Notes under the pieces: model-generated | What the model was told of the DNA's origin: nothing | Databases searched by the model: none | What the model saw: only the letters and a program-made list of their open reading frames with translations | In this document: positions 1-12,545 of the stretch, one piece after another | How the letters are laid out: every line of letters begins with the position of its first letter | How positions within the stretch are numbered: the stretch's first letter is position 1 | Translations under genes and position numbers: made by a program | Source: Ophiura sarsii | Lineage: Eukaryota; Echinodermata; Ophiuroidea; Amphilepidida; Ophiuridae | NCBI GenBank assembly: GCA_035610835.1 | Contig: CM069442.1 | Location: 63,713,431-63,777,430, forward strand | Direction of reading: 5' to 3' | Length of the DNA: 64,000 nt

Positions 1-1584
1 CTTTAATCTTTTTTTAAAAAGAAATACAAATTTGCAGGAAGGATTTGGTTCTATAAGGGGAAAAAATAAAAAAGGTCCCCATTGAAAACTTCATGATTTT
101 CTGAAACCATGAGGAGTGACTATTTTGGGTCAATGACTTCAGATGACCCCTAAATGTGTGACTCTACCTAAGTATCATTGTGTCCAAGGTTCATCAACAT
201 ACATTTTGCGGTTCTGGAAATAGAGCACTATAAACAGCCAACCTCTTTGTAATGTTTACAAAATTAAGACTTTTTGCCATTATTTGGTAAAAATGTTGAG
301 TCCAAGAAGTTCATTTTACATACTTTTTGTAAAGAAATATGATATTTGTCTACAAAATTCAGTATATCAATGTATGAAGTAAAGGTCACAATTCTATTTA
401 GAAATAGCGTCAAACTTGAGTAATAATAACACAGAACATGTTTTTGTTAGAGTATGAAAACTTCTGATATGCAAACAAGTTTGACATTTCTAAAGACAAT
501 AGGCACTGGGTTTTAAACATCTGAAGTTTTAATGCTCTACCAAATGTGTACTGTGTTATTCTTTGCCCAAGTGTGACTGCTGAAAGTAAGTTATTTTGAT
601 GACAAACAGTTAAATCATGACATCTGTAATATTACACTTCATTCTGTTAACCCATCCTCTCCATGTACATGTGAATTAAACCTGGATCATGTACATGGAC
701 ACTTCTGTAGAGGAAACTAAACTCTACAGTCTACAGTCTGGCCCACTTCGAGAATGGATGTGACGTCAAAATGCATCTTCTACTGTGCACACTTGGGTAT
801 TAATATTCATGCATGAAAATATGTGCGCAAGCCCCTCCCCCTGACATAAAAAAACCCGTTGTGCCCCCGCCCCATTGTCCAGATGTTTTTGTGTATAGGC
901 ATGAATCATTTTTGGAGCGTGTTTTATGTAAAACATGCCCTAACCCTACCCCGGCCCTCCCCACTCAAATTTCTGAGCTGACTGCAAACAAATTAGTATT
1001 TACAATTTCCATGTTTTTGAACATCATGCGATACGCACGATTGAAAACTTTGAATAAATCCGAAATATTGTTTACCTATACTATCTGTTTAGTTTTGTAA
1101 AGATACAATCTTTCTGTGGGTCATTGTCGTGGTTGATTTTTTGATGCACCATAAAATTACTAACTGTTATGTCTAAATGTTTTTGCACTAATCAATATTC
1201 ATGTCAGCGCAATATAACAACAACAAAAAAACAGTGCTAACAAGATTTTTTTGAAATGTATTCATCCTTCTTTTATTATCTTTAAATACTTCAATAATCA
1301 ACACATGCTGAATTTAGGAACACAATTTTGACCTCAGACGTTATAAGAGGAAAATTCAAGAGGTTTTCTCCATTAAAGTTTCAGGTAAACCTTTGAAAAC
1401 AGTTTACAGGAGATATTCTTTATGAAACATTTTCTTCTAATTATTAGATTCTACACTTGATGACTAAATGTGTGTTTACATACACATTTAAAAACACTTC
1501 TCTTGAAGGTGGAACAAAATTCAAACAAGTTACTTGCATTTTGTGATATAGTGCTTTACTTGTAGTGAACTATTTATAATCTAG
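1..1584. other. No gene seen; AT-rich sequence
   Basis: No exon-like frame with splice sites or family motifs. The reading frame at 813-1100 is a translation of non-coding sequence with Pro-rich and stop-free chance composition. Confidence 0.6.
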
Positions 1585-1586
1585 TA

Positions 1587-1786
1587 CTGTAATACAACTC
1601 AATTTCACGGCAACTTAATTTAACGAATTAGCATTTGGCCAACCTTTTGCGGCAATTTGATTTCACTAATCTGTACCATCTTTCTATATAATAACCATTA
1701 TAATAATACAACTGGCGGCAATTGAATTTGGCCAATTGGATCTCCTAGCAAAATTGAATTGCTAGCGAAATTAAGTTGTTTTACAG
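1587..1786. mobile_element. 200-bp TA-flanked inverted-repeat element
   Basis: Ends CTGTAATACAACTCAATTTC and, inverted, CTGTAAAACAACTTAATTTC, each next to TA. The ends resemble those of the element at 63184-63373 (CTGTAAAAGC). Non-coding, mariner-like MITE by target and size. Confidence 0.75.
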
Positions 1787-1788
1787 TA

Positions 1789-2790
1789 TTCTCAAGCTTA
1801 CATTTATCTTATTTGATTTACCATTGTTTTTTGTAAACCTCATATCATTGTACACTTCATTATATTGGCAGTATTGATGGTCAAGCTCAATCCTTTGATC
1901 TGCCATATTACCGACTAATGCAATACATTGTACTCACATTTAATTGTTATGTAAATTAAATTCTGACTATTTTATAATTAGTTTGTCTTGTTTGCTTTGT
2001 CTCCGCGATCTCCTCCAAAATAACATCCAACATCTTGAGTCGTCAAAAAATTCCACCCAATTGTTTATTATAAAATATTAACAATGACACATGACATGGG
2101 TATTTAATGTCCGTCCTCATCTTAAGTGTCGAAATTTTAAAAGGCTTGTGTACAAATGGAGCAGGAAATTCATGCACAAGTTATACAGATCTTCTGGCCG
2201 GTTTATTAATGAAAACCTAATGGTTGTGTAGATCAAGCTGACATTCTACTGTTCTGAAAAAGTACAGATAAGGCTAAAAAGAATCTCAAGTTTTTTTCCC
2301 AGTATGTAGCTTCTTGAACACCATAATACAATATTTATTGTTTCATTTTTCATCGTTTGTTTGAAATCTCTTTTTCCAAACAATTCTTTCAGTCACATAA
2401 AATGGTACACCAAACTGTGTTATTATTACTTTTTACAACAATTTTGATGTTGGATCACTTGGTATTGAACAACAAATGAAGAGATTATATGCAAAATGTG
2501 CCACAAACACATGTTACTGATATTGATGTAATTTTTAAATGTGGCAATAAAGGCAATGAAGAAGAAAAAACATCCTGTTTAACTGGCGGACGGATCTGTT
2601 AAAGCCGGGCGGCGGACGGGCAGGCTGGGTGGGGTTTTTTCATGTTTTTTAATCTAAAATGTCACCAAAATCTGCAAAAATTAGGATATTTTGCAATCTT
2701 TTGGAGAAAAAAAAAGCCCTACACACTTTGGGCCCCAAAACGGATGATTTCAGCAAAATTAAGCTTTAAAAAAATGGAGCGAAGGCCCGT
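1789..2790. other. No gene seen
   Basis: AT-rich sequence with a short GC-rich patch near 2584-2640 (ggcggacgg motifs, also seen near 12560). No supported feature. Confidence 0.5.
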
Positions 2791-2799
2791 TTTTAGAGT

Positions 2800-3525
2800 T
2801 GTTTTTGGTCCTGATATGCTGACACAGGGAGACATACCAAAATGTTCCTTGAAGTCTGTAGCATACAACCTAGGTGGACATCCTTGCCAACTCGATTTAG
2901 GGTCAAAGTTCACACGTGTTTCAATGGGAGTCAAAACTTAATCTAACATGGGGAAAAATATTAAAAAACAATGTGTTGACCATAGAAAAGTATATCACAT
3001 TGTTCGGCTGACTGTTTAGAACAAAAAAGTCAATCACAATTTTAATTGTCGATCAATGCTTTATGACCTTTTGAAAATGAAATGTCAACAAAAAACTGCC
3101 ATTTTTACCGTTTTTCATTGTTAACCGGGCGATGACTGTTAAAAATATTTCAAAACGGTGCACTCTCGTCATTGTTATATTGGGTCGCCTGAGACGCGTG
3201 GCCAGTGTCGTCTGCGTCTATGGGCTAATTGTTATTGTCGAAAAAATATTGATCGACGATCAAAGCTGTGATTAACTTTTTTGCTCTATAAATAGTCAGT
3301 CCAACAATACTTTTTGTGTTCAATAATTTGATTTTTAAATTTTCAATGTTAAATTAAAGTTTTGACATCCCATTGAAACACATGTGAACCCTGAATCAAG
3401 ATCAAAGGTCAACTTAACATCTGAGTTGGCAAGGATGCCCACCTATGTTGTATACTACAGACATCAAGGAACTTGGTATTTGACTCCCTGTGCCAGCAGA
3501 ACGGGACCGAAAAACCATACCCAGC
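2800..3525. repeat. Fold-back repeat with diverged arms
   Basis: The left arm (about 2800-3100) contains cacagggagacatacc, cctaggtggacatccttgcc and tttcaatgggagtcaaaac; the right arm (about 3237-3525) holds the reverse complements with about 15-20% differences. The centre is near 3130-3200. The frames at 2642-2941 and 3384-3584 are translations of these arms, not genes. Confidence 0.75.
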
Positions 3526-3529
3526 TAAA

Positions 3530-4415
3530 GGTTGTTGTTTTTTCGGTGCCTAATGTGTGTAATTTGCAAATGTTTTCTTATTAAACTAGAAATATAGTCA
3601 CAATAGACATATTCAGCAATTTAACAAACAAAAAACTTATAATATTGTCTCATTCACATATACAATGAATATCTAACTAAAGCAACATGGGTTTGTGGAC
3701 ATTAGCACGTTGTGCATTATAAACTCTTCAAAATATTGAAATTTTCCATCTCTGAGGAACTTTCTGTCTAAAAAACCCTGTGTGGACTTGAAAGTGCATT
3801 AAAACATACAAGTATGATAACAAAAAAGTTGCTCACTGATTGGGAAGGTTACAATACATCTGGCAGTGTACATTACTACAATACATCTGGCAGTATACAC
3901 TATTTGATTATTTGAAACCAAGTTAACAGCGGAATTCACCATTGTACACGAGTCTATAAAGAGCTGTATAACAATTGGATACCATTATACACATTCTCCT
4001 ACAAATCTCATCAAACTAGTTAATTAACTGTATCAAGATAATGTTCTTAACAGATAAACAAGCAAAAAAACAATTTTGTTTCCAGTAAGCCGCTTGCATT
4101 TCGATTTTGGACAATTTCAAACACACTTCATTTTTTACTTGATAAATTCAATAAATGGGGCTTTTTAGGCAAACAGCTCTTTGGAGATAGTAAATTGTCA
4201 ATGTTTCTTCGTAAAACAGATGATCCCAAATCAATGTGGACAATCGTTTTACAGAAACAAATTATGAACTGCATTTTGGGACACCTACTGGAAACAAACT
4301 TCTGATTTGACTTGTTTTTGGCCTAATGGAATTTTCTTTTGTTGCCAAGTAAGATACTGTAGCGTATTGTGAAGCTTTCTAGGTGAAAATAAATACGAAG
4401 TAAGCTTCTGATCAG
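3530..4415. other. No gene seen
   Basis: AT-rich; contains a short direct duplication of tacaatacatctggcagt near 3850-3900. Nothing else supported. Confidence 0.5.
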
Positions 4416-4419
4416 TTTG

Positions 4420-4770
4420 AAGGCACTATCAATATGAGACCAAAATTTCAAATTTCCCCATTTCTGGCAATTCTAACCTTATTTCTTTGGCCTCTCCACA
4501 TGTTTCACTAGATGAGGAGTGTTCAACACATGGACCACAACATTCCACATCTAGAATGCGAAAGGCAGTTAGTGCGGACCGCAACAAATGTTATACCAAA
4601 ATGTACAGAATTTGACCGATGAAAGTGATATGATGATGGGTGTAATACAACATTTTGGGAGCTACACACATATTATTAGCAAATTCAGAGAAAAGATGAA
4701 GCAAGACATTTGTGAAACAATATTATCAAATTTGAATGTGCTCGAGGCCTTTAAAAAGGTGACTTTCTTA
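4420..4770 (+). pseudogene. Unidentified coding-like patch in two overlapping frames
   Basis: One frame (about 4420-4617) gives a Ser-rich peptide with SLDEECSTHGPQHSTS and ADRNKCYTKMYR before TGA; a second frame (4588-4812) continues with QNLTDESDMMMG and an amphipathic Lys/Glu-rich helix ending at AAAAAG/GTGACT, a possible donor. Composition and codon use look more protein-like than the surroundings. It may be a frameshifted transposon or gene remnant. I do not recognise the family. Confidence 0.3.
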
Positions 4771-4814
4771 TTTTTAGAGATTGCCACTACACTGAGCTTT
4801 AGAGTGCCATGACC

Positions 4815-5034
4815 TATTTTGTACACCACTACACAAGTAATCACAATAATACAATGTACATCAAACACTGACAAGTTAACACATTTTAATTAAGGGAGAA
4901 CTTCAATCTAATAACTACTATAAAGATCAAAACAAATAAAAATGAAATGATGTGTAAAATAATAGAAACTTAGTATGATTGACAATCAACATGTATTACA
5001 TATCTGAGTTTAAAATCTTTGCCTTAAGGCCATA
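4815..5034. other. No gene seen
   Basis: AT-rich spacer. Confidence 0.4.
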
Positions 5035-5036
5035 GA

Positions 5037-5245
5037 AAAAGAGGTTTGTCTCAGAAACCTGTGACAATGGTATGTGAAATAAGCTTTAGCCCTACGCAAC
5101 TGACTAAGTTTGGGCCCCCTTTTTTCTTTAGGTGTCAGAAAAACTGGACAAAATAAAAGGCAGCATAGTGGGATTGTCTTTTTGCAAATTATAACAACCA
5201 CAACAAAAATGCGTAGCCTTCTGAGACAAACTTATTTCTCGCTTC
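5037..5245. mobile_element. Small inverted-repeat element (about 210 bp)
   Basis: AGAGGTTTGTCTCAGAA near 5040-5056 is matched in reverse by TTCTGAGACAAACTTATTTC near 5219-5238, and agccctacgca/tgcgtagcc pair inside. Size and structure fit a MITE; target duplication not resolved. Confidence 0.5.
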
Positions 5246-6100
5246 CTAACTATGCGGGGGTCATCTATCTATTATATAGCTACATAACATAAATAAGTCA
5301 CTTTAATTGACGGTAATCTCAACATTTTCTTTACCTTAACACTTTTATACAAGTCAAATGTACAGCGTACACCTATATCGGCTAAATGTGTTTTAATTTT
5401 TTAATCCAAATTTTAACAGATCAATTATTTACAAACAAATATTTGAATTTTCCCAAAATTTGACATACTGTTCAAATATATTTTTGAACAATAGATGTCA
5501 AGTGATGGGCCAACCTTTTTTTCTGCCCTGTATATTCTGTGGCCAGATGCTCTTCAGTTTTCCACAAAATGTTTTTAATTTAAATTTTTGCCATTATTAG
5601 TTGCCATTAGAAGCGTTCTGTTGAAAAATATTTTGAAATGAACAAGATCTAGATACTGAAACATGCAAAACATGTGAATCAAAAATGGTACTCTCATGGC
5701 CACTGTGGTATGGCACCATGACTCAATTATAACATTTACAGTGGTTTATTCTTTTAAAGCTTGGAATTATTGTGTTTGTATTGATCATAATAACCTGAAT
5801 ACAAATAGAATTACAGAAACATTTTGCACTTAATGAATATGTACATTACTGGCTACATATTAGTGCTATTATAATAAAGTGCTAATTGAAAGTTAGGTTA
5901 TTTTGATTCACAAGTTTTAGTGTCCCTAGATCTAGGCAATTTCTTTCCCGATTAAAAAAGAAGAAGAAAATAGAGAAAGAAAGTGGAAAAAGGCCTTATA
6001 AACAAAAAGGTTGCTTTTAAAACATACTGAGTTTCTTTCTCTGCCGATGAATTTACAAAATATGTAATAGAACAAGTTGTAATAATAGAACAAGTAATAC
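5246..6100. other. No gene seen
   Basis: AT-rich; no supported feature. Confidence 0.4.
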
Positions 6101-6142
6101 TATATCTACTCACATAACTTTTCAAGAACAAGTGATAATATA

Positions 6143-7182
6143 CATGGTGAGTCAAAAAGGAGTTGTATGGAAATGAATATTTGTTTGAAAAAAGACTAAA
6201 CAAATTTAACAAACCAATTATGCACATATTAAAAGAGCACATTCTTCCACTCATATGACAAAAAGAATCACTGAAATTGATCCTTGCTATCAAGAATTAT
6301 GCCTGTTTTAATAAAAGAACTCATTTTGGTAGCTGTCCACGAGATGCTAAATCCTTGAAAATTATCAATGTAAAAGTGAGGAGCGAAGAGTTATTATTCA
6401 GATTTATACCTAGGAGTTTCAAACAGACAGTAAAATGTTATGTATAAATCCATTTTCTGTCACTAACAATTGATTTAACATTAAAATATTCCCCTTTTTT
6501 ATTTTGTGTGACATATTTAATGAGGAATATACGTAAATCCAGGTGTAAATCAATTTTGCTCCAGGGGGAGGGGGTACTCGCCTAATACGGTATACGGAGA
6601 TGTGCCGCTCTAATAGTAATAGGTTGTTATTTTGGCGACAAATCCCTAAACATGGGGTATGATTTGTGCTGGAAAATCCCTAATAATGGGGTCACTTTTA
6701 CAAATAAGTCTTATTTTCGCAAAAATTTACCAAAAATGGGTCTATTTTCCAGATAATTTGCCAAAATTGGGTTTATAATGAAGCAAAATCCTTAAAAATG
6801 GGTACCGCTTTTTTCCTCCAAAATCACTCTTAGAAATGTTTAGGGGTTTTGAATTTCCAGAGGCACATCCCTGACCAAACCAAATCCGAGTACCTCCCCC
6901 CCCCCCCCCCCCCAGATTTCACTCTAAAAAAATGAGAACAAATGTTCCTTTGAATTTTAATGAATCTGTACTCTAGCTTTGCTCCTCACCTAGACAGATA
7001 ATTTCAAAGGATATAGCATTTACTAAAATGGGTTAATTTATTAAAACAGGTATAACTCTTGTTAGCAACGATCAATTGTAGTGATTTTTTGCAGTGGTAT
7101 TTTTGAGAAAAAATATTCATTCCAGTACAACTCCTTTTTGAAAAATATTCATTCCCGTACAACTCCTTTTTGACTCACCCTG
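6143..7182. mobile_element. Mariner-like TA-flanked element, 1040 bp, with nested insertion
   Basis: Ends CATGGTGAGTCAAAAAGG and, inverted, CAGGGTGAGTCAAAAAGG next to TA (6141-6142, 7183-7184). No transposase frame remains. A second element (about 6562-6915) lies inside. The sequence ctactcac..aacaagt..ataata occurs on both sides (6104-6142 and 7185-7222), so the target was within or next to a short duplication. Confidence 0.8.
6561..6916. mobile_element. Nested C/G-run inverted-repeat element
   Basis: Starts CAGGGGGAGGGGGTACTCG and ends with CCGAGTACCTCC plus a long C run and CAG. Same family as 59271-59994 (shared ACTCGGATTTGGTTTGG-type end and internal caaatccctaaa blocks). Flanks attttgct and atttcact could be a decayed 8-bp duplication. 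Confidence 0.7.
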
Positions 7183-7222
7183 TATCTACTCACTTAACAT
7201 TTCAAGAACAAGTTATAATATA

Positions 7223-8065
7223 TCTACTTAAACGGACAAGAAAAGATATGTTCGAGGCTGCGCCCTCAATTATGATAAAAAGTGGGATTTGTATTACATA
7301 TGTATGAACTTAGGTCTATAAAGTTTCTAGACAATCGAAAATAGTAGTATGCAATCCATGGAGCAATAAATAGTTCTAACCCTCAAATAACAAGTGACTG
7401 GTCTGCATTTACAAACTGTATGAATGACTCTAACATAACATATAATCTGTTAAAGAACTTGTGTAATCTATGACATCATTCAAGATCTGACTTGCATTTG
7501 GTGGCCAAAATGGTAAAACTTAAGGGTTAAAGATTATTATTTAAAACAACATTTACTAAGGTGAAATGTTGTGTAGAGAGTGACATAAAAAATGCAAAAT
7601 TACCAACTTGAAAATTTTCCACATAGCTCAACAAGCTATTTTTGGTCCGAAATGCTAAATGTTGGTCAAACATCCTTGCAAAAAAGTCCTTTAAAACAAA
7701 TATTTTAGGGCTAAATTAATAGTGTAGATGAAAGTGTTGGCTATATATAGCAAGTTTGTATTTTAAACTCCAAAATTGGCCATATAATTGATTTTTTTCT
7801 TCTTAAAAAATAGAGAAAATATTGATTTTTTTTTAAAGTGCCAAATTATGAAACTATGGATTATATTTAACAATAACCATTTTGGGTTGTTGTCATCCCT
7901 ACATATTTTTGCTACCCTTTTGGCCACCAAATATTAGTCAAAGCTTTATCAGTGTCATGTGCGTATATGTGGTACGTATATTCCACAAAAATCGGTGCCA
8001 ATGGCTGTTCTTCATTCTTTGGTCTAAGAAAATTTTCAAGTTTTCACTTGTTCGAGACATATTAG
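7223..8065. other. No gene seen
   Basis: AT-rich repeat-like sequence; ttgattttttt-type runs. No supported gene. Confidence 0.4.
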
Positions 8066-8066
8066 G

Positions 8067-9060
8067 CATGTGATGCGATCTGTAAAAACCCGCCACATGG
8101 AGATATTTATATCATAAGAAAGCTAAAACTGTGCTGATTACAGAACGGTTTCGATCATTTTTCCATGATACTACAAAAATAGTTATGACTGAATGATGAT
8201 TGTGATATGCCATAAAAAGCTAAAAAACAAGAAACCATGAAAACAGGCCAAACAATAAACATATTTCAATAGATTAACATTATCAGGTTAATTATAAAAG
8301 TGACTTAAGGTTGGTGTCAACCCTGTTTGGCGCCAAATTATCAAGCACTGTAACTTTTAAATTATAAATGTGATGTACATAAAAGTATACATTTTTTGTA
8401 ATGAAATGAGTCAGAGAATCCATTTTTGGTATCAAATTTTACTAAAATTAGTGTTTTTTACATTTTTGCCCAAAAATCACCTTTTTGGCGTCAAACATTT
8501 TCAGACAACCTTACCTAACAATATCAGTTTTTGATTAAAAATTCCAAAATTTCACCAAAATCATCTGAAGTCAATTATCTAGGAGCGAATTTTTTTTTTT
8601 GGCTTAAAATTTGTTTGTTTTGAAAATATTGACCAAAAAGCGCCAAAAATGAGATTTTTGAGATAAAAAACATTTTTTTGGCACTTTTTGGTCAATATTT
8701 TCAAAACAAACAAATTTTAAGCCAAAAAAAAAAATTCACTCCTAGATAATTGACTTTAGATGATTTTGGTGAAATTTTGGAATTTTTAATCAAAAACTGA
8801 TATTGTTAGGTTGTCTGAAAAATTTTGGCGCCAAAAAGGTGTTTTTTGGGCAAAAAATGTAAAAATCACTAGTTTTAGTAAAATTTGATACCAAAAATGG
8901 ATTCTCTGACTCATTTCATTACAAAAAATGTATACTTTTATGTACATCACATTAATAATTTAAAAGTTACAGTGCTTGATAAATTTGGCGCCAAACAGGG
9001 TTGACACCAACCTTAAGTAAGTTTTTGAAGGCGAAATTTCATGAAAGATAATGACACAAA
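8067..9060. repeat. Repeat copy A, interrupted by a TTAA fold-back
   Basis: atgtgatgcgatctgtaaaa and the following segments match 34770-34985 in the same orientation. The copy here is split by the element at 8309-9012, whereas the copy at 34.8 kb is uninterrupted. Confidence 0.85.
8309..9012. mobile_element. TTAA-flanked fold-back element, 704 bp, almost perfect palindrome
   Basis: TTAA at 8305-8308 and 9013-9016. The ends read GGTTGGTGTCAACCC and its inverse; the arms (about 340 bp each) pair almost without mismatch around a centre near 8660. No coding capacity. TTAA targets are used by the Kolobok and piggyBac superfamilies; which one is not decidable here. Confidence 0.92.
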
Positions 9061-9149
9061 GTATTGCAATTTAATTTTCTTTAAAAACACTAAAAAATCT
9101 TTTAAAAAAAATTAAAAAAAGGTTTTTTCCCATAATACCTAGTTCACAT

Positions 9150-9600
9150 TTTGCAACATCCGACAGGTTTTCACAGATCGTATCACAAATTGTATTCGTT
9201 AGGCGTTCACAGAGGTGCGCTGGTGTTTAGGTGGGTTTGGTTAGCATGTTCAAAAATGTTGAGCGGGGAACAACTTAGTGATCAATACACTATGTTTATG
9301 TTGAGCATTCGCTCATTGAGTATTTTGCATGTTGCTTATTTGTCAGCTGTTCGGCCATATATGGTGCTTAAGAAGAAATCTACACCCAATGCTCAGATCA
9401 ACGTTCGCACATACACTGAATACTCAACTTATACATACCCTAGGCGTATTGATCACTTCGTCATCACCCTCTCAACAATTTGAACATGCTCAAAAATAAT
9501 CTTAGACCCAACTGCGTACCATAAGCGAATACAACGTATACCAAATATGTCATGAACGAATGACAACTTGAATTACACGAACGTGCACCCAAATTTTCAA
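9150..9600. repeat. Weak inverted-repeat region
   Basis: gttagcatgttcaaaaatgttgag is partly mirrored by ctcaacaatttgaacatgctc, and other short blocks mirror around 9390. The frame at 9151-9483 runs through it and shows no family motif. Confidence 0.4.
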
Positions 9601-9946
9601 AACATCTGGCACATATTATAGCCAGGACTGATTATTAGCTCTATTCGCTTTTCGGTTAAATACCACCAATTGCCTGTAACATGCATTTCTATGGGAAAAT
9701 TGACATTTTTGGTGCTGACTTTTGTACTATAACATATTAGATTAAGAAACAAGCATTATCATACAAAATCAAAATATCAGCATACTAGTACCTGGATTTG
9801 TTTCTGTTTTTTGCCCACTGACCACATAAGGGCCAGTCTGACCCAATTTGGCTTAAGCCTCAAATGTCAAACATGTACAACAACATCTTATGCAATATAG
9901 TGATAAATAACATCATCTTTCATGATATAAAAGCGAAATTACTTAA

Positions 9947-10701
9947 TTAGTAGGAGCCCCAGAGCTCTAAATTCGGCTTTAAAATGGTTTGACCCCTGAC
10001 CTCCGAACATACTCTAAAATAAATACTTTTATGATAGATTCATATCTTGTCTACAAGAATAAATTGTCCTGCTCTTATGATTCTCTTGCGAATATTCACA
10101 TAGACAAAATGACATAAAACAACTCGTGTTAGGGGTAGTATTATGGCCATTTGACTGAAATTCAAAAAACATAAAAAAGTATGTATAACTATACATCATA
10201 TCTATGGGGAAGAACTGCCTAACAATTTGAGATAGTTATTATAGTTATAATGTCAATGTTACAGGTAGCATAGCTAAATAGAACATTGGAAAAAGTTAGA
10301 AAAGGGTCAAAAATGCTTATTTTTCTAACTTTTTCAATTGTTTCATAACATTTTGGACCGATATGAATGACATCGAAATGTAAGAAGCTAATATAATGTG
10401 TTAAATAGTTCTTTCTTTAAACTCATAAACATGATTTTATGTAGTTTTAAGATTTCCTTTCAGTGTTATGGTCAATATACTACTCAAACCCTTACGAGAG
10501 ATTCTATTACTTCATTTCTGCTATGTGAATACATGGGGAATATGATTATCGCCATAGCAAAATTTCGCAAGAGAATCTTTAGAGCAGGACGCTTTATTCT
10601 TGTAGATAAGATATATGTATCTGTCATAAAAATGTAAATTTGAGAGTATGTTTGGAGGTCAGGGATCAACTCCTAAATTTTAGGCCTGGGGCTCCTACTA
10701 A
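9947..10701. mobile_element. Fold-back element with 200-bp arms
   Basis: TTAGTAGGAGCCCCAG at 9947 is matched by CTGGGGCTCCTACTAA ending at 10701. Arms share ctgacctccgaacatactct, tcttgtctacaagaata and ttctcttgcgaatattcaca in inverted form, with a spacer of about 340 bp. Non-coding. Confidence 0.8.
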
Positions 10702-10921
10702 ATTGCTTTGATACCATAATGGCATAGGTATAAAACATCAGCTTTTAAAATGTATCTAGAATAAGAGCCAAAGTTTTCCGCATTGCTGAATTTCCGCGAA
10801 AATCGCGGAATTGAGGTTAAACGCGGAAAACGACAATTTGATGAAAAGAAAAGAAAAAAAATGCACAAAAAAACGTCCAAAACACACAATTTATAAATAA
10901 AACATATGGCAACGCACCACC

Positions 10922-10990
10922 AGCGTTGATGTTGAAAGATTGTTTTCCCAATATAAACACATGTTAACAGATGAGCGGGAAACTCACTAA
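10922..10990 (+). pseudogene. hAT transposase C-terminal dimerisation remnant
   Basis: The frame encodes SVDVERLFSQYKHMLTDER, then stop. V-E-R-x-F-S is the hallmark of the hAT C-terminal dimerisation domain. Only about 22 residues survive. Confidence 0.65.
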
Positions 10991-11119
10991 ATTAAATACC
11001 AAGCAGCTGACGATGCTCAAATACAATGGCGTTATAGAGGGTCGGCTATAGCCTCTACAGTAATAAGGTAAGCCTAAAAATAAACAAGGCGGTTCTCGAA
11101 CGGCGCGTCTCGCCTGTTC

Positions 11120-12545
11120 ATCAAAAGTGACTTGAATTTAATCAGCAAAAAGAACATACCATCCCCCTTCCTCCACCAAATCCCATCAAGATAGGCCTTA
11201 CGGATCTTATTTGACCCCAGATGACCTTGAATGACCTTGAAAAATTAATCAGCAAAAAGAACACACCACACCCCTTCTCTCCACCAAATATAATCAAGAT
11301 AGGCCTTGCGGATCTTATTTGACCCCAGATGACCTTGAATGACCTCAACAAATTAATCAGCAAAAAGAACACACCATCCAGCTTCCTTCCACCAAATCCC
11401 GTCAAGATAGGCCTTACTGATCTATTTGACCCCATATTTGACCCCCGATGACCCCGAAAAACTAATCAACAAAAAGAACACACTATCCCTCTTCCGTCCA
11501 CCAAATCCAATCAAGAAAGGCCTTACGGATCTTATTTGACCCCTGATGATTTGACCCCTGATGACCTTGAATGACCTCTGATGACCTTGAAAATTTATTC
11601 AGCAAAAAGAACACACCACTCCCCTTCCCTCCACCAAATCTCATCAATATAGGCCTTACTGATCTATTTGACACCATATTTGACCCCCGATGACCCCGAA
11701 AAATTAATCAACAAAAAGAACACACCACCCCCCCTTCCCTCCACCAAATCCCATCAAGATAGGCCTTACTGATCTATTTGACCCCATATTTGACCCCCGA
11801 TGACCCCGAAAAACTAATCAACAAAAAGAACACACTATCCCTCTTCCGTCCACCAAATCCCATCAAGATAGGCCTTACGGATCTTATTTGACCCCAGATG
11901 ACCTTGAATGACCTCCAATGACCTTGAAAATTTATTCAGCAAAAAGAATACACCACCCCCTTCCCTCCACCCAATCCCATCAAGATAGGCCTTACTGATC
12001 TATTTGACCCCATATTTGACCCCCGGTGACCCCGAAAAATTAATCAACAACAAGAATACACCACCCACCTTCCCTCCACCAAATCCCATCAAGATAGGCC
12101 TTACTGATCTATTTGACCCCATATTTGACCCCCGATGACCTTTAATGACCTCTGATGACCTTGAAAATGTATTCAGCAAAACAAAAAAAACACCCCCTTC
12201 CCTCCACCAAATCCCATCAAGATCGGCCTTACGGATCTTATTTGACCCCATATTTGACCCCGATGACCTTGAATGACCTACAATGACCTTGAAAATCTAA
12301 TTAGCTAAAGAACACCCCCTTCCCTGACATCAAGTCCCATCAAGATAGGCCTTACGGATCTCTAGATATCGCGTCACAACGCGTCACAAAAGTTTTAAGC
12401 ATATTTGACCCCGATGACCTTGAATGACCTCCGATGACCTTGAAAAATCAATCAGTAACAGAACGCACCACCCCCCCCCCCCTTCCCTCCACCAGGTCCC
12501 ATCAAGATAGGCCTTACGGATCTCCAGATATCGCGTCACAAAGGT
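11120..12545. repeat. Minisatellite, about 12 units of 108-131 bp
   Basis: Units share ccaccaaatcccatcaagat, aggccttacggatct, atttgaccccatatttgacc and atcagcaaaaagaacacacc. The unit starts recur near 11174, 11282, 11390, 11500, 11631, 11742, 11851, 11969, 12078, 12207, 12330 and 12490. Several minus-strand frames (11142-12251) are open only because of the repeat. Confidence 0.92.

Noticed and set aside
11142..12251. Minus-strand frames with repeated RPILMGFGGGK
   Set aside because: Translation of the minisatellite; frames are short, shift between units and have no start or splice support.
11120..12545. CRISPR-like array
   Set aside because: Units are 108-131 bp with no alternation of short repeats and unique spacers, and the context is animal DNA.
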